DNA of 64,000 bases from Paraburkholderia saeva (GCF_907164555.1 NZ_CAJQZC010000008.1:1-64000), one strand, 5' to 3'; positions 32,896 to 41,157 are shown, counted from the stretch's first letter. A program made the numbers and translations. Notes: generated by a model from the letters alone, not told the origin.

Positions 32896-35264
32896 GATGT
32901 GCCCTCCGCGCGCTCTGCGCGTTCCTGTGGCGAGAGCCGCGCGTTTTCCACGGCCTGAGCGCGCTCACGTTCGAGATTGCGCTCGAGCTGCGATTTCGCG
33001 GCGCTGTATTGCTTGGGCCACGCGACATCGAAGTAGCCGATGCGTGCAGCCTCGTTGAGCGTCCACGAAGGATTTGCCAGATGCGGGCGCGCCACCGCGC
33101 ACAGATCGGCGCGCCCGGCCGCGATGATGCTGTTGACGTGATCCGCTTCCGAGATCGCGCCAACCGCGATCGTGGCGATGCCCGCTTCGTTGCGTATGCG
33201 GTCGGCGAACGGCGTCTGAAACATGCGGCCATAGACGGGCTTCTCTTCCTTGCTGACCTGTCCTGACGACACGTCGATCATGTCCGCGCCGGCCGCCTTG
33301 AATGCGCGTGCAATCGCGACGGCGTCATCCGGTGTCGTGCCGCCGTCGACCCAGTCATGCGCGGAAATGCGCACCGAAACCGGTTTGTCGGCCGGCCAGA
33401 CCTTGCGGATCGCAGCGAACACCTGCAGTGGATAGCGCAAACGGTTTTCGAGCGAGCCGCCGTATTCGTCGCGACGATGGTTAGTGAGCGGTGAAAGAAA
33501 GCTCGACAGGAAATAGCCGTGCGCGCAATGCAGTTCGAGCCAGTCGAACGATGCTTCTGCTGCCATTTCTGTCGCGCGCACGAACTGCGCTTCGATGGTG
33601 CGCAGGTCGTCGTGCGTCGCCTCGCGTGACCACTGGCTTACGCCGCGCAGATACTGCTGCGGTGAGGCGGAAACGAGGGGCCAGTTGTGATCGGGCAGCG
33701 GCTGGTCGATGCCTTCCCACGCGACGCGCGTCGATGCCTTGGCGCCCGCATGTCCGAGCTGCAAGCCGATCTTTGCATCCGACTGCGCGTGCACGAAGTC
33801 GACAATCCGGCGCCAGGCGTGGAGGTGTTCAGGGGCGTACATGCCGGGACATCCCGGCGTGATACGTGCCTCTGCCGAGACACACGTCATCTCCGTCATG
33901 ACGAGCGCAGCGCCGCCCATGGCACGCGCGCCGAGATGCATCAGGTGATAGTCGCCCGCGATGCCATCGATCGCCGAATACTGCGCCATCGGCGAAACGA
34001 CGACGCGATTCTTGAGCGTCACGCCGCGTAATGTAAATGGCGTGAACATGGGCGGGACCGGCCGTTTGCTTTCCTCGCGCGTCATGCCCGCTTCGCTCGC
34101 GAGCCAGTCTTCAAACTGCGACACGTAGCGTGCATCGCGTGCGCGAAGGTTTTCGTGAGAGATGCGCTGTGAACGCGTCAGCAGCGAGTACGCGAACTGC
34201 TCCGGATCGAATGACGTATAGCGCTCGACGTTCTCGAACCATTCCGTCGAATTGCGCGCAGCGTTCTGGATGCGCAGAACATCGACGCTGCGGACTTCGG
34301 TGTAATGTTTGAGCGCATCGCTGAGGCTATCGGGATGCGCGCCGATGCTTCTGGCCAGTTCAATCGCGTCTTCGAGGGCGAGTTTCGTGCCCGAGCCGAT
34401 TGAAAAGTGCGCGGTATGGGCTGCATCGCCCATGAGGACGACCGGCGTCGTGCCGCCATCGGCACGTGGCTTCCAGTGCACCCATTCCTTGTTGACGACA
34501 CGCGGAAAGCGGATCCATTGCGACGAGCCGCGCAGATGGCTTGCGTTCGACAGTAGCGGATTGCCGTCGAGATATTTCGCAAAGAGACGCTCGCAGAAGG
34601 CGATGCCTTCCTCCTTGCTCATTTCTTCGAGACCCGCTGCGCGCCATACGTGCTCGGGTGTTTCGACGATGAACGTCGACGTGCTGTCGTCGAAACGGTA
34701 TGCGTGTGCCTGGAACCAGCCCCATTCGGTTTCTTCGAACGCGAACGTGAATGCGTCGAAGAGTTTCTTCGTGCCGAGCCAGACGAAGCGGCAGTTGCGC
34801 ATGTCGATGTCGGGCTGGTACGTGGCGACGTATTTCTGGCGAATTGCGCTGTTGGCGCCGTCGCAGGCGATGATGAGGTCGGCGTCATAGACGTCGTCGT
34901 CGGTCACCTGCGTTTCGAAGACAAGCTTGACGCCGAGTTCCTCGCAGCGCGCCTGCAGGATGTTCAGCAGACGTTTGCGTCCGATGCCGCAAAAGCCGTG
35001 GCCCGACGAACGGACCTGTTTGCCGCGAAAGTTGATCTCGATGTCGTCCCAGTGGTTGAACGCGTCGAGGATGCTGTCTGCGCTCGGTGCGTCGGCCGCG
35101 CGCAGGTTGCCGAGCGTCTGGTCAGAGAACACGACGCCCCAGCCGAACGTGTCATACGGACGGTTGCGTTCGACAACCGTCACTTCGTGCTGCGGGTTCC
35201 GGCCCTTCATCAAGAGCCCGAAATACAGGCCAGCCGGGCCTCCCCCAATACAGACGATGCGCAT
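32892..35264 (-). CDS. abmA: 2-aminobenzoyl-CoA monooxygenase/reductase (bifunctional flavoprotein)
   Basis: A 790-residue fusion. Residues 1 to about 390 are a class A FAD monooxygenase (GGGPAG at 7-12; GDAAHTAHFSIGSGTKLALE, the second FAD motif). Residues from about 405 are an Old Yellow Enzyme FMN reductase (MFTPFTLRG; GLQLGHAGAKAS; HCAHGYFLSSFLSP; GGSLENRLR). This architecture is that of 2-aminobenzoyl-CoA monooxygenase/reductase and the related salicylyl-CoA 5-hydroxylase. It hydroxylates and dearomatises the ring of anthranilyl-CoA. GGAG precedes the ATG. It is first in the operon, behind a promoter at 35294-35322. Confidence 0.92.
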   Translation of the reverse strand: MRIVCIGGGPAGLYFGLLMKGRNPQHEVTVVERNRPYDTFGWGVVFSDQTLGNLRAADAPSADSILDAFNHWDDIEINFRGKQVRSSGHGFCGIGRKRLLNILQARCEELGVKLVFETQVTDDDVYDADLIIACDGANSAIRQKYVATYQPDIDMRNCRFVWLGTKKLFDAFTFAFEETEWGWFQAHAYRFDDSTSTFIVETPEHVWRAAGLEEMSKEEGIAFCERLFAKYLDGNPLLSNASHLRGSSQWIRFPRVVNKEWVHWKPRADGGTTPVVLMGDAAHTAHFSIGSGTKLALEDAIELARSIGAHPDSLSDALKHYTEVRSVDVLRIQNAARNSTEWFENVERYTSFDPEQFAYSLLTRSQRISHENLRARDARYVSQFEDWLASEAGMTREESKRPVPPMFTPFTLRGVTLKNRVVVSPMAQYSAIDGIAGDYHLMHLGARAMGGAALVMTEMTCVSAEARITPGCPGMYAPEHLHAWRRIVDFVHAQSDAKIGLQLGHAGAKASTRVAWEGIDQPLPDHNWPLVSASPQQYLRGVSQWSREATHDDLRTIEAQFVRATEMAAEASFDWLELHCAHGYFLSSFLSPLTNHRRDEYGGSLENRLRYPLQVFAAIRKVWPADKPVSVRISAHDWVDGGTTPDDAVAIARAFKAAGADMIDVSSGQVSKEEKPVYGRMFQTPFADRIRNEAGIATIAVGAISEADHVNSIIAAGRADLCAVARPHLANPSWTLNEAARIGYFDVAWPKQYSAAKSQLERNLERERAQAVENARLSPQERAERAEGTS

Positions 35265-35293
35265 GCCGTGCTCCAGACGTGGATTCTGAATTT

Positions 35294-35322
35294 AATTTAG
35301 TCCTTGATAATTTAGATGTCAA
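35294..35322 (-). promoter_or_regulatory. Promoter and candidate MarR operator of the anthranilate operon
   Basis: On the minus strand TTGACA (35322-35317) is followed after 16 bp by CTAAAT (35300-35295). TTGA...TCAA arms at 35304-35322 form a 19-bp imperfect palindrome over the -35 and spacer, the usual place for a MarR repressor. TAATTTAG is also repeated directly at 35293-35300 and 35308-35315. The region is strikingly AT-rich for this genome. Confidence 0.6.
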
Positions 35323-35436
35323 GTAAATAACTGGATGAGCCCGGATCAGATGGCCACGCCTGATCCTGAAACGACCGCGGAAGTGACAGACCGGAGCGCC
35401 GCGGCGTGCCGACGACAGCGTTCGCGGCTTGAAAGG

Positions 35437-35452
35437 ATCATATTGTGATATA
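35437..35452 (+). promoter_or_regulatory. Copy 1 of a shared 16-bp intergenic motif
   Basis: ATCATATTGTGATATA, identical at 13 of 16 positions to the sequence at 37782-37797. It lies about 200 bp before the DUF1840 gene and about 170 bp behind the anthranilate operon start. It may be a binding site for a common regulator; none is identified. Confidence 0.4.
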
Positions 35453-35650
35453 AAATGGAATAGAGTCTCCGGACAATGGTTATTGAACTACGACAGGGTA
35501 CGGCCTGATACGCGAATGCCCGATGTGAATTGCGAATGGCCTTCGTCCGGATCGCACTACGCAAACTGAGTGGCATGTCGCGCGGATACGGGCCATTACA
35601 TATGCCTGTCCAGTGGCGTGGCACATTACCGCTCGACGCAAGGAGTCGCT

Positions 35651-35968
35651 ATGCTGATCACGTTTCAATCGCCGGCTACGCCCGATGTGGTGATGCTCAG
35701 CGATCTTGCCCAGTATTTGCTGGGCCTCGTCGGCAAGCGGCTCGACAAGCGCGGGGTCATCCTCCACGACGAATTGCCTCGCGCCATCAGCCGTCTCGAA
35801 GCAGCGATTTCAGACGATGAAAAAGCGGAGATCGCCCTCGAATCGCTTCAGTATTCCCGCGATCGCCGCCAGGAAACCGGCAGCGGACTTTCGCAGCGTG
35901 CCTGGCCATTTCTCGACATGATGCGCGAAGCGCGCAAACAGGATGCAGACATCATCTGGGGTTTATAG
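35651..35968 (+). CDS. DUF1840 domain-containing protein
   Basis: A 105-residue small cytosolic protein matching DUF1840, a family common in Burkholderiales: MLITFQSPATPDVVML at the start, LLGLVGKRLDKRGVI in the middle, and a helical C-terminus with WPFLDMMREA. AAGGAG lies six bases before the ATG at 35651; the frame is open further upstream but not coding. Function unknown. It stands alone at the edge of the more variable 35-45 kb region. Confidence 0.85.
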   Translation: MLITFQSPATPDVVMLSDLAQYLLGLVGKRLDKRGVILHDELPRAISRLEAAISDDEKAEIALESLQYSRDRRQETGSGLSQRAWPFLDMMREARKQDADIIWGL

Positions 35969-36037
35969 GCCGGTCTTACATGCGAGCGGATGCTGGCTGG
36001 GCGCTGCGTCGCGTATTCGAAGTCGAAGGATGCTGTG

Positions 36038-36427
36038 ATGAAACGTTGGATCGCACGGCGCCTGCTTGCGGCAGTGTTCGCTGCGTGTGGCATCGGCGCC
36101 TCGATGTGGGCCGAGGCGCAACCCGGCGCGCTACAGGAACGTGTCGAAGCGAAACCTTGCGGAAACTGGAATGACTGCGGGTTGGGCGAGATGTCGGGAG
36201 TGGCGCCACACAACGGAAGGGCTTTGCCTTCTTCTATCGATATTCCAATGACGGTTGTCGGTGTGTACGGACTGACGACGCTCAATACGCTATCGAGTGG
36301 ACCCTTCATGCTGTTGAAGTGGCCGGATGGCTGCTGTCCGGAGGGCCGGCGGTGGCGACCGGCAGGCACAGGTCAGAACCATGCCGGGGAAGGCCAGCAC
36401 GTGAATTTCCTGTGGCCCGCACTATAG
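36038..36427 (+). CDS. Hypothetical exported protein
   Basis: A 129-residue ORF not recognised. It begins with a plausible signal peptide (MKRWIARRLLAAVFAACGIGASMW, given here only as start MKRWIARR and core LLAAVFAACGIGAS) ending AEA near residue 27. The mature part has four Cys, including CGNWNDCG and GCC. GAAGGA lies upstream. The C-terminal third lacks clear GC3 bias, so a frameshifted or recently degraded gene is possible. Low-to-moderate confidence that it is expressed. Confidence 0.4.
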   Translation: MKRWIARRLLAAVFAACGIGASMWAEAQPGALQERVEAKPCGNWNDCGLGEMSGVAPHNGRALPSSIDIPMTVVGVYGLTTLNTLSSGPFMLLKWPDGCCPEGRRWRPAGTGQNHAGEGQHVNFLWPAL

Positions 36428-36478
36428 GCTGGGCGTATTACCCAAACGAAGCCGCGCCAGACGGATGCCGACGGCAAG

Positions 36479-36640
36479 TCACGGTCCGTGACGCGAGCGG
36501 TTCCACCAGTGCCTGCCGGCCATGCGCCGGAGAATCCGCTCGCGACGGCTACCCCGGCCATCCAGTGTGACGACGAATAGAATCACGATCGCCAGCACTG
36601 TGCCCGAAACGACGACCTGCACGAGAAAATCGGTGATCAT
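36479..36640 (-). CDS. Small membrane protein (53 aa)
   Basis: A 53-residue ORF with one hydrophobic helix at about 5-24 (LVQVVVSGTVLAIVILFVV) then a basic tail (DGRGSRRERILRR and RHWWNRSRHGP). GGAGG lies five bases before the ATG at 36640; a second ATG three bases upstream is possible. By the positive-inside rule the C-terminus is cytoplasmic. It is the third of four minus-strand genes with the same pattern, downstream of the universal stress protein. Unrecognised family; probably real because of the site and hydrophobic profile. Confidence 0.6.
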   Translation of the reverse strand: MITDFLVQVVVSGTVLAIVILFVVTLDGRGSRRERILRRMAGRHWWNRSRHGP

Positions 36641-36721
36641 CATCGCCTCCGTCATGGTTGCGCGCTGAGTGAGATGGATTGTGCAGTCAGCCGCACAGGT
36701 CGGGTCACTGCGTTTCGTCGT

Positions 36722-36862
36722 TCAGCGACGGCTCTCCCGGCGCCCTGTTCGGGACTGGCGCCCGGAATGGTCTGCTGGAAAAAGAGCGGACAGTGCAAAG
36801 CCGGTCGCGATGAAGCCGAGTAACACGACAAAGAACAGCACCCAGTAAAAATCGATATTCAT
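36722..36862 (-). CDS. Small membrane protein (46 aa)
   Basis: A 46-residue ORF: one helix at about 6-28 (YWVLFFVVLLGFIATGFA) and a basic Arg-rich tail (GRQSRTGRRESRR). AAGGAGATCACC directly precedes the ATG, an ideal ribosome-binding site. Same topology as the 36479-36640 protein, 81 bp away on the same strand. It lies downstream of the universal stress protein gene (73 bp gap). Function unknown; single-helix membrane peptides of this size often modulate larger membrane complexes or stress responses. Confidence 0.68.
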   Translation of the reverse strand: MNIDFYWVLFFVVLLGFIATGFALSALFPADHSGRQSRTGRRESRR

Positions 36863-36935
36863 GGTGATCTCCTTTCACCATAGCTTCTGTCTGAACGTCC
36901 ACTGCGGCAGACGATCACCGCTCTTGCGCACGGCG

Positions 36936-37370
36936 TCAGTCGTCTACCTTGAAGAGGACCGCGCACGATACGCGGTCGAGCAACAGCGCGTGATTCTCTC
37001 CCGTCCACCAGCGCGCAAACAATCCGTGCGGATGATGCCCAATGATGATCAGATCGATTTTCAACGAATCCGCGAGATGGGAAATCTCATCGACCGCATT
37101 TCCGACGGAATAGTGTCCCGTTGCCGTCACGCCCCATGCCCGTAGATGGTCGATACCCTCGCTCAGCGTTTCTCTTGCGGCCTGTTCATCGATTTCGAAT
37201 TTCATCGACGACAGGACGTCGAAGCCGCTCGACCAGTAACTGCAGTCGAAGATCGACAGAAGATGAGTTTCCGTGTGCAGCTGCTGTGCAAGGCTCGCGC
37301 CGCAGCGCAGTGCGAGCCTTCCCTCCGGCGTGGCGTCGTAGCAGAGCAGGATCCGGTTAAATGGAGCCAT
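36936..37370 (-). CDS. Universal stress protein (UspA family)
   Basis: A 144-residue single-domain Usp: MAPFNRILLCYDATPEGRLAL at the start (nucleotide-binding Asp in YDAT), SLKIDLIIIGHHPHGL, and a LLDRVSCAVLFKV C-terminal strand. The ATP-binding G-x2-G-x9-G(S/T) motif is degenerate here (GHHPHG, then GEN), so it may not bind ATP in the usual way. It is on the minus strand between three short membrane-protein genes, which suggests a small stress operon. Confidence 0.88.
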   Translation of the reverse strand: MAPFNRILLCYDATPEGRLALRCGASLAQQLHTETHLLSIFDCSYWSSGFDVLSSMKFEIDEQAARETLSEGIDHLRAWGVTATGHYSVGNAVDEISHLADSLKIDLIIIGHHPHGLFARWWTGENHALLLDRVSCAVLFKVDD

Positions 37371-37438
37371 GATGGAGCCCTTCCAGCTTTCGCGGTCCTG
37401 GGCATTCGATCGATCGAATCGGTTCGCTGCGCAACCGC

Positions 37439-37624
37439 TCAGGTGAACATTGGCACAGCCTCGATCAGAGCGAAACCCAGCAACGCGCCCGCTGCCGCAC
37501 CGAGAAGCTTGGGGTGCCAGCGCTGTAGTTGCAGCCTGCCGAGCAGATCGCCGATCAGGATGGTGCCGAGCAAGGCAAATGCAATCAACAGATAGCTGAT
37601 TTCAAAATCGTTGTTGATGACCAT
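37439..37624 (-). CDS. Small two-helix membrane protein (61 aa)
   Basis: A 61-residue protein with two hydrophobic segments, about 11-27 (YLLIAFALLGTILIGDLL) and 40-58 (LLGAAAGALLGFALIEAV), joined by a basic loop (GRLQLQRWHPK). GGAGG precedes the ATG. It is the first gene of the minus-strand run that continues with the universal stress protein and two single-helix proteins. Family not recognised. Confidence 0.7.
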   Translation of the reverse strand: MVINNDFEISYLLIAFALLGTILIGDLLGRLQLQRWHPKLLGAAAGALLGFALIEAVPMFT

Positions 37625-37992
37625 GACGCCTCCCTGGAGTTACCTGAGGCTGCTTCACAAAGACTCTGAAAGAATATGCCTGCGAGAACCCGTGACCACA
37701 TTCGTGGATTCACGCGCTCAAGCGCTTGCCGCGCGCTCCGGCTTGTTTCGGAAACCATTGCGGCTCGCACAACAATTATATATCACGTTGTGATGTATGT
37801 AATCAGAGTATTCACGGATCATCAGACGATTGCGTCCAGTCCCGGCGACGCGGCGTTGCGCCGATAGCGTGGGGTGTGGGCAACGCGAACTCAACCTTGC
37901 CACCCAAGCCGGGTTTGGCCATGAGGCGTCAATCACTGCGACGGCCTGAATGACGGATATCCGATCCACACTCGACCTTTCGTACAGCGGGT
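37625..37992. other. Intergenic region upstream of the small-protein/Usp run
   Basis: No convincing ORF on either strand. It contains the AT-rich palindromic motif at 37778-37798 and ends at the truncated GNAT remnant. The promoter of the 37439-37624 gene should lie here. Confidence 0.5.
37778..37798. promoter_or_regulatory. Palindrome and copy 2 of the shared motif
   Basis: ATCAC-gtt-GTGAT (37782-37794) is a perfect 5-bp inverted repeat, extending to ATA...TAT with one mismatch (37778-37798). ATCACGTTGTGATGTA matches the sequence at 35437-35452 at 13 of 16 positions. It lies about 155 bp upstream of the first small membrane protein gene. Confidence 0.45.
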
Positions 37993-38215
37993 TTAACGAG
38001 CGGTAGTCGAGGCGGGATCAGTGTGTGTGACGCGGGTCAGGTGAAACGTCCGGTGCAGTGCAAAGCCAAGGCGTTCATACAACCCGATCGCAGAGCGGTT
38101 GTCACTGAACACGTGCAGAAACGGAGTTTCCTCACGGCGCTCAATTTCTCTGCGCACAATGCTGACAAGCCGACCAGCCAGTCCCCGTCCGCGCCAGTCG
38201 TCGTCCGCGCCAGTC
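37993..38215 (-). pseudogene. C-terminal remnant of a GNAT N-acetyltransferase
   Basis: Read on the minus strand, the frame ending at TAA 37995-37993 gives WRGRGLAGRLVSIV, then FLHVFSDNRSAIGLYERLGF and a short tail ending THTDPASTTAR. These are motif A and motif B of FR47-like GNAT acetyltransferases. Only about 65 C-terminal residues remain; a TGA lies in frame at 38238-38236 and no start exists. The 5' end stops at the duplication at 38187-38215, where an AraC remnant begins on the other strand. Confidence 0.75.
38187..38215 (+). repeat. 13-bp tandem repeat at the truncation junction
   Basis: GTCCGCGCCAGTC occurs at 38187-38199 and 38203-38215, a 16-bp period. It lies exactly where GNAT homology ends on one strand and AraC homology starts on the other, and looks like a micro-duplication at a rearrangement join. 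Confidence 0.6.
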
Positions 38216-38220
38216 CGGCT

Positions 38221-38736
38221 GTCAAACTGGACGATTCACGCATGGTTGTCGCGGCGCATCGCGTGGTGACGGCCGGAGCCATGATGGGTCATCTCGACCT
38301 GGCACTCTCGCTGGTGCGCCAGGCGAGTCCGGAACTGGCGACGCGCGTCGCCCGCTTCATGGTGATCGACAGGCGTTTATCGCAGGCCGAATACATCATT
38401 CCCGATCATCTCGCCCACGCCGATCCCCTGATCGCGGGATTCGAGCGATGGGACCGGGATAATCTTCCTTCAGGGTTTTCGCTTCAGGAAGCGGCGATCG
38501 CGTTGTCAGTCGGCACCCGCACCTTGCAACGTCGAACCGAAGAAGTGCCTGGCAAGTCGCCACTGGCGTTCTTTCAGGACCTGCGAATCGAACGGGCGCA
38601 GCACCTTGTTTCGATCGGCCATGACCTCGAGTCGATTGCGAGCGAGGTTGGCTACGCCGACCCGGCAACATTGCGGACCTTGTTGCGTCGGAGGCTCGGC
38701 CGGGGGGTGCGGGAACTGCGGGCCGAAATGCGGTAG
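38221..38736 (+). pseudogene. C-terminal half of a GlxA-type AraC regulator
   Basis: From about VKLDDSRMVVAAHRVVTAG onward the frame matches the second half of the DJ-1-like domain and the full AraC HTH of a GlxA-type regulator (LQEAAIALSVGTRTLQRR; DLESIASEVGYADPATLRTLLRR; GVRELRAEMR). The N-terminal roughly 150 residues, including the amidase-like nucleophile region, are missing; sequence upstream to 38023 is open but is antisense to the GNAT remnant. ATG at 38242 could still give a 164-residue HTH protein, so residual DNA binding cannot be excluded. Confidence 0.72.
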
Positions 38737-38848
38737 CGTCGCGACCCGGATTTGCGTTTGATCGCGAGGGGAACTGGAAAATTGCGTTTTCGCCTCGCCA
38801 GCTCGGCCAGAAAATGTCAATTGAGATCGCGCTCAACCACGTTTGACG

Positions 38849-39157
38849 TCAAGGTGGCGGCGCTTGCTGGCATTCCGCCTGGAACCAGCGGTCGACCTGG
38901 CGCTGTGCCGCCTGCAGATCTTCCGGGTAGTACGGGTCGAACCACCTTGATGGGTCATAGCCCGCTTTCCTCAGCGCCGCCAGCTCGCTGCGGTTTCGCT
39001 CCGCGGTCGGGGGCGCGTTGTTCCTGAGCGCCGCCAGGTCCTGGCATTGCATTGGGCTCAGGTGCGTCGCGCTCTGAGGCGGGCCACCCGCCGCGCAGCC
39101 AGCGAGCCATAAAGCCAACGCGGTAAGCATCGGCCACTTCCCCGGCGGTTTCTTCAT
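38849..39157 (-). CDS. Small lipoprotein, DUF4148-like
   Basis: A 102-residue lipoprotein: signal peptide with lipobox LAGC (Cys about 20), then a Pro/Gln-rich linker and a C-terminal SELAALRKAGYDP ... YPEDLQAAQRQV region that resembles DUF4148, a small periplasmic domain frequent in Burkholderia. GGGAG precedes the ATG at 39157. Function unknown. It is divergent from the Gfo/Idh/MocA gene at 39346. Confidence 0.75.
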   Translation of the reverse strand: MKKPPGKWPMLTALALWLAGCAAGGPPQSATHLSPMQCQDLAALRNNAPPTAERNRSELAALRKAGYDPSRWFDPYYPEDLQAAQRQVDRWFQAECQQAPPP

Positions 39158-39345
39158 TTCACGTCTCCCGATATTCAAGCGACACTGTACAGCGGTTGCA
39201 ACGGGGCGTTCAGGCGTCGGCGCCGCCCGGTGCGGGTTGCATGGCTCGGGCACACCGCCTGGGTCTGTCCCTTCAGCAGAAGCGAGCAGTTGTAAATGTT
39301 CAATCTGCTCTACTCTTCAGATACTCGACCAGAAAAGGGGATGTC

Positions 39346-40359
39346 ATGGCAAAGGACGAAATTGTCTGGGGGATCCTGGGCGCCGCAAAGATCAACGACA
39401 AGGTGGTTATGCCCATGCATGACGCGCCAAAGTGCAGGGTGAAGGGCATCGCGTCGCGATCTCAGGAGAAGGCTCGGGAAGCCGCGGCCAGATATGGTTT
39501 GCCTGTCGCATACGACAGTTACGATGAGCTCCTGGCGGACCCGGAAATCGACGCGGTATATATTCCGTTGCCCAACCACATCCATGTGGAATGGGCGATC
39601 AAATCCGTCGAGGCCGGCAAGCATGTCCTGTGTGAGAAGCCGATCGGGCTCGACGCCGAACAGGTTGAACGACTCATCGCAGCGCGCGACAGGAGCGGCC
39701 GGTACATTCAGGAAGCGTTCATGGTTCGCACGCATCCGCAATGGTTGAAGGTGCGGACCTTGATTGACGAAGGCACGATTGGCGAATTGCGCGCAGTGAC
39801 CGGCGGCTTCACCTATAACAACACGAACCCGCACGATATCCGTAACCAGAGCGAACTGGGCGGCGGCGGTCTGCTCGATATTGGTTGTTATCCCATCACG
39901 ACGTCACGCTTCGTGACCAGGTCTGAGCCAGGGAGAGTGGTCGCCTTGATCGAGCAGGATCCAATATTCGAAGTGGACCGGCTTGGTTCTGTGTTGATGG
40001 ACTTCGACGGCGTGCAGGCGAGTTTCTTTTATTCGACTCAGACTCATCACTATCAGCGGATGCAGTTTCACGGTACCAGGGGGCGGATCGAAGTCGAGAT
40101 TCCATTCAATGCGCCAGCCGATCGTCCGACGCGTCTGTTAGTGAGTGAAAGCACCCCCACCGGTGTCGGGACTGACCGCTGGCTGGAACTTCCGGTGTGC
40201 GATCAATATGGCATCGCAGCCGCCACGTTCGCGGAGGCAATATTGAGTGGAACGCCGCAGGCGATACCGCTGGAAGATGCGCACGCAAATATGCGGGTGA
40301 TCGACGCCGTGTTCCGCTCGGCCCGCTCGGGTGCATGGGAGAGAATCCTGGGCAGTTGA
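39346..40359 (+). CDS. Gfo/Idh/MocA family oxidoreductase
   Basis: A 337-residue NAD(P)-dependent dehydrogenase: N-terminal Rossmann half (WGILGAAKINDKV), the EKPIGL motif at the hinge, and a C-terminal alpha/beta half with GGGGLLDIGCYPI. These enzymes oxidise or reduce sugars, inositols and related polyols. AAGGGG precedes the ATG; the frame is open upstream but not coding. It stands alone, with no transporter or regulator beside it, so the substrate cannot be inferred. Confidence 0.88.
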   Translation: MAKDEIVWGILGAAKINDKVVMPMHDAPKCRVKGIASRSQEKAREAAARYGLPVAYDSYDELLADPEIDAVYIPLPNHIHVEWAIKSVEAGKHVLCEKPIGLDAEQVERLIAARDRSGRYIQEAFMVRTHPQWLKVRTLIDEGTIGELRAVTGGFTYNNTNPHDIRNQSELGGGGLLDIGCYPITTSRFVTRSEPGRVVALIEQDPIFEVDRLGSVLMDFDGVQASFFYSTQTHHYQRMQFHGTRGRIEVEIPFNAPADRPTRLLVSESTPTGVGTDRWLELPVCDQYGIAAATFAEAILSGTPQAIPLEDAHANMRVIDAVFRSARSGAWERILGS

Positions 40360-40363
40360 AGGG

Positions 40364-40672
40364 TTACGCCGGGGCAACCTCTGAGCTGTTTGACGTACCG
40401 GAAGTGCCAAAGACAACGGATAACGGACGGACATTGACCACAGCGTCGTGACGACATTCGAACGGCAGGTCCATCGTAAAAGAGATGCCGTTCATCTTCC
40501 CCGATTCGCGACGGCAGAGAAGGGTCGACACGGGTCTGATGTGGCCGGCACACTCGGCGAGGAAGCGACGTTCGATGCTTCCGTCCAGATCGTCGCCAAT
40601 CGCGGGGCAGTGTGTTTGCAAATTTGCACAGCGTCCCCACTCCAGTGAATGTTCGCTTTCCCGGCAGCCCAT
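40364..40672 (-). CDS. Possible small Cys-rich protein
   Basis: A 102-residue minus-strand ORF not recognised. Reasons to keep it: GAGG lies six bases before the ATG at 40672, composition is not Arg/Pro-skewed as in shadow ORFs, and the middle part (MNGISFTMDLPFECRHDAVV) reads as protein-like. It has six Cys. Reasons for doubt: no known domain, and it ends 5 bp inside the gap next to the Gfo/Idh stop on the opposite strand. Low confidence. Confidence 0.33.
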   Translation of the reverse strand: MGCRESEHSLEWGRCANLQTHCPAIGDDLDGSIERRFLAECAGHIRPVSTLLCRRESGKMNGISFTMDLPFECRHDAVVNVRPLSVVFGTSGTSNSSEVAPA

Positions 40673-41157
40673 CACTTTCCTCGCGGGTCACGACGCATGC
40701 ACCGCGCAGCGCCGAACCCCCCGAAAATCGAAATTCATCCTTGCGAATAATGCGCTTAATTATCAGCGACCGATTTCCTAAACTTGGAACCGGCTCCTGG
40801 CGACTCGATTCCGCGCTGTCGGCGCGCTGTAAGCCGTCAATGCAGCGCAACACCGGCTTGCCCCAGGAAGTCTTGTCGCGCGTCGTTTGAACTGATTGGG
40901 ACATCGAGGGCATGGTGGGCCTGAACGAGGTGCCGGTCACCTCGGTAGAGCCTGGCCGATTGTTGATTCTTTCAAGGAATTGACCAGGTGTCTCGTTGCC
41001 AGCCCCGAGCGGCGATCTGTGGTTTGCATCACGTGCACCACTGCGAACGGTCGCGCTGAGTTTGATCGCCACGAGCCAGGCGTACAACGATCGCTATGGC
41101 GAAATACGAACGGATCGTTTGCGCCGAAATTCCAGTCCAATCATGGAGGAACGGATT
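40673..41157. other. Gene-poor intergenic stretch
   Basis: Lower-GC sequence between the Gfo/Idh region and the small exported protein. Long minus-strand open frames exist but have no ribosome-binding site and no coding character. GGAGG before 41158 is the only clear signal. Confidence 0.45.

Noticed and set aside
38023..38220. N-terminal part of the AraC ORF as genuine coding sequence
   Set aside because: This part is antisense to recognisable GNAT motifs; AraC homology begins only near 38221.
40203..41087. A 294-codon minus-strand open frame
   Set aside because: Overlaps the end of the Gfo/Idh gene, no ribosome site, low-quality composition; only the shorter 40364-40672 ORF was kept, with doubt.
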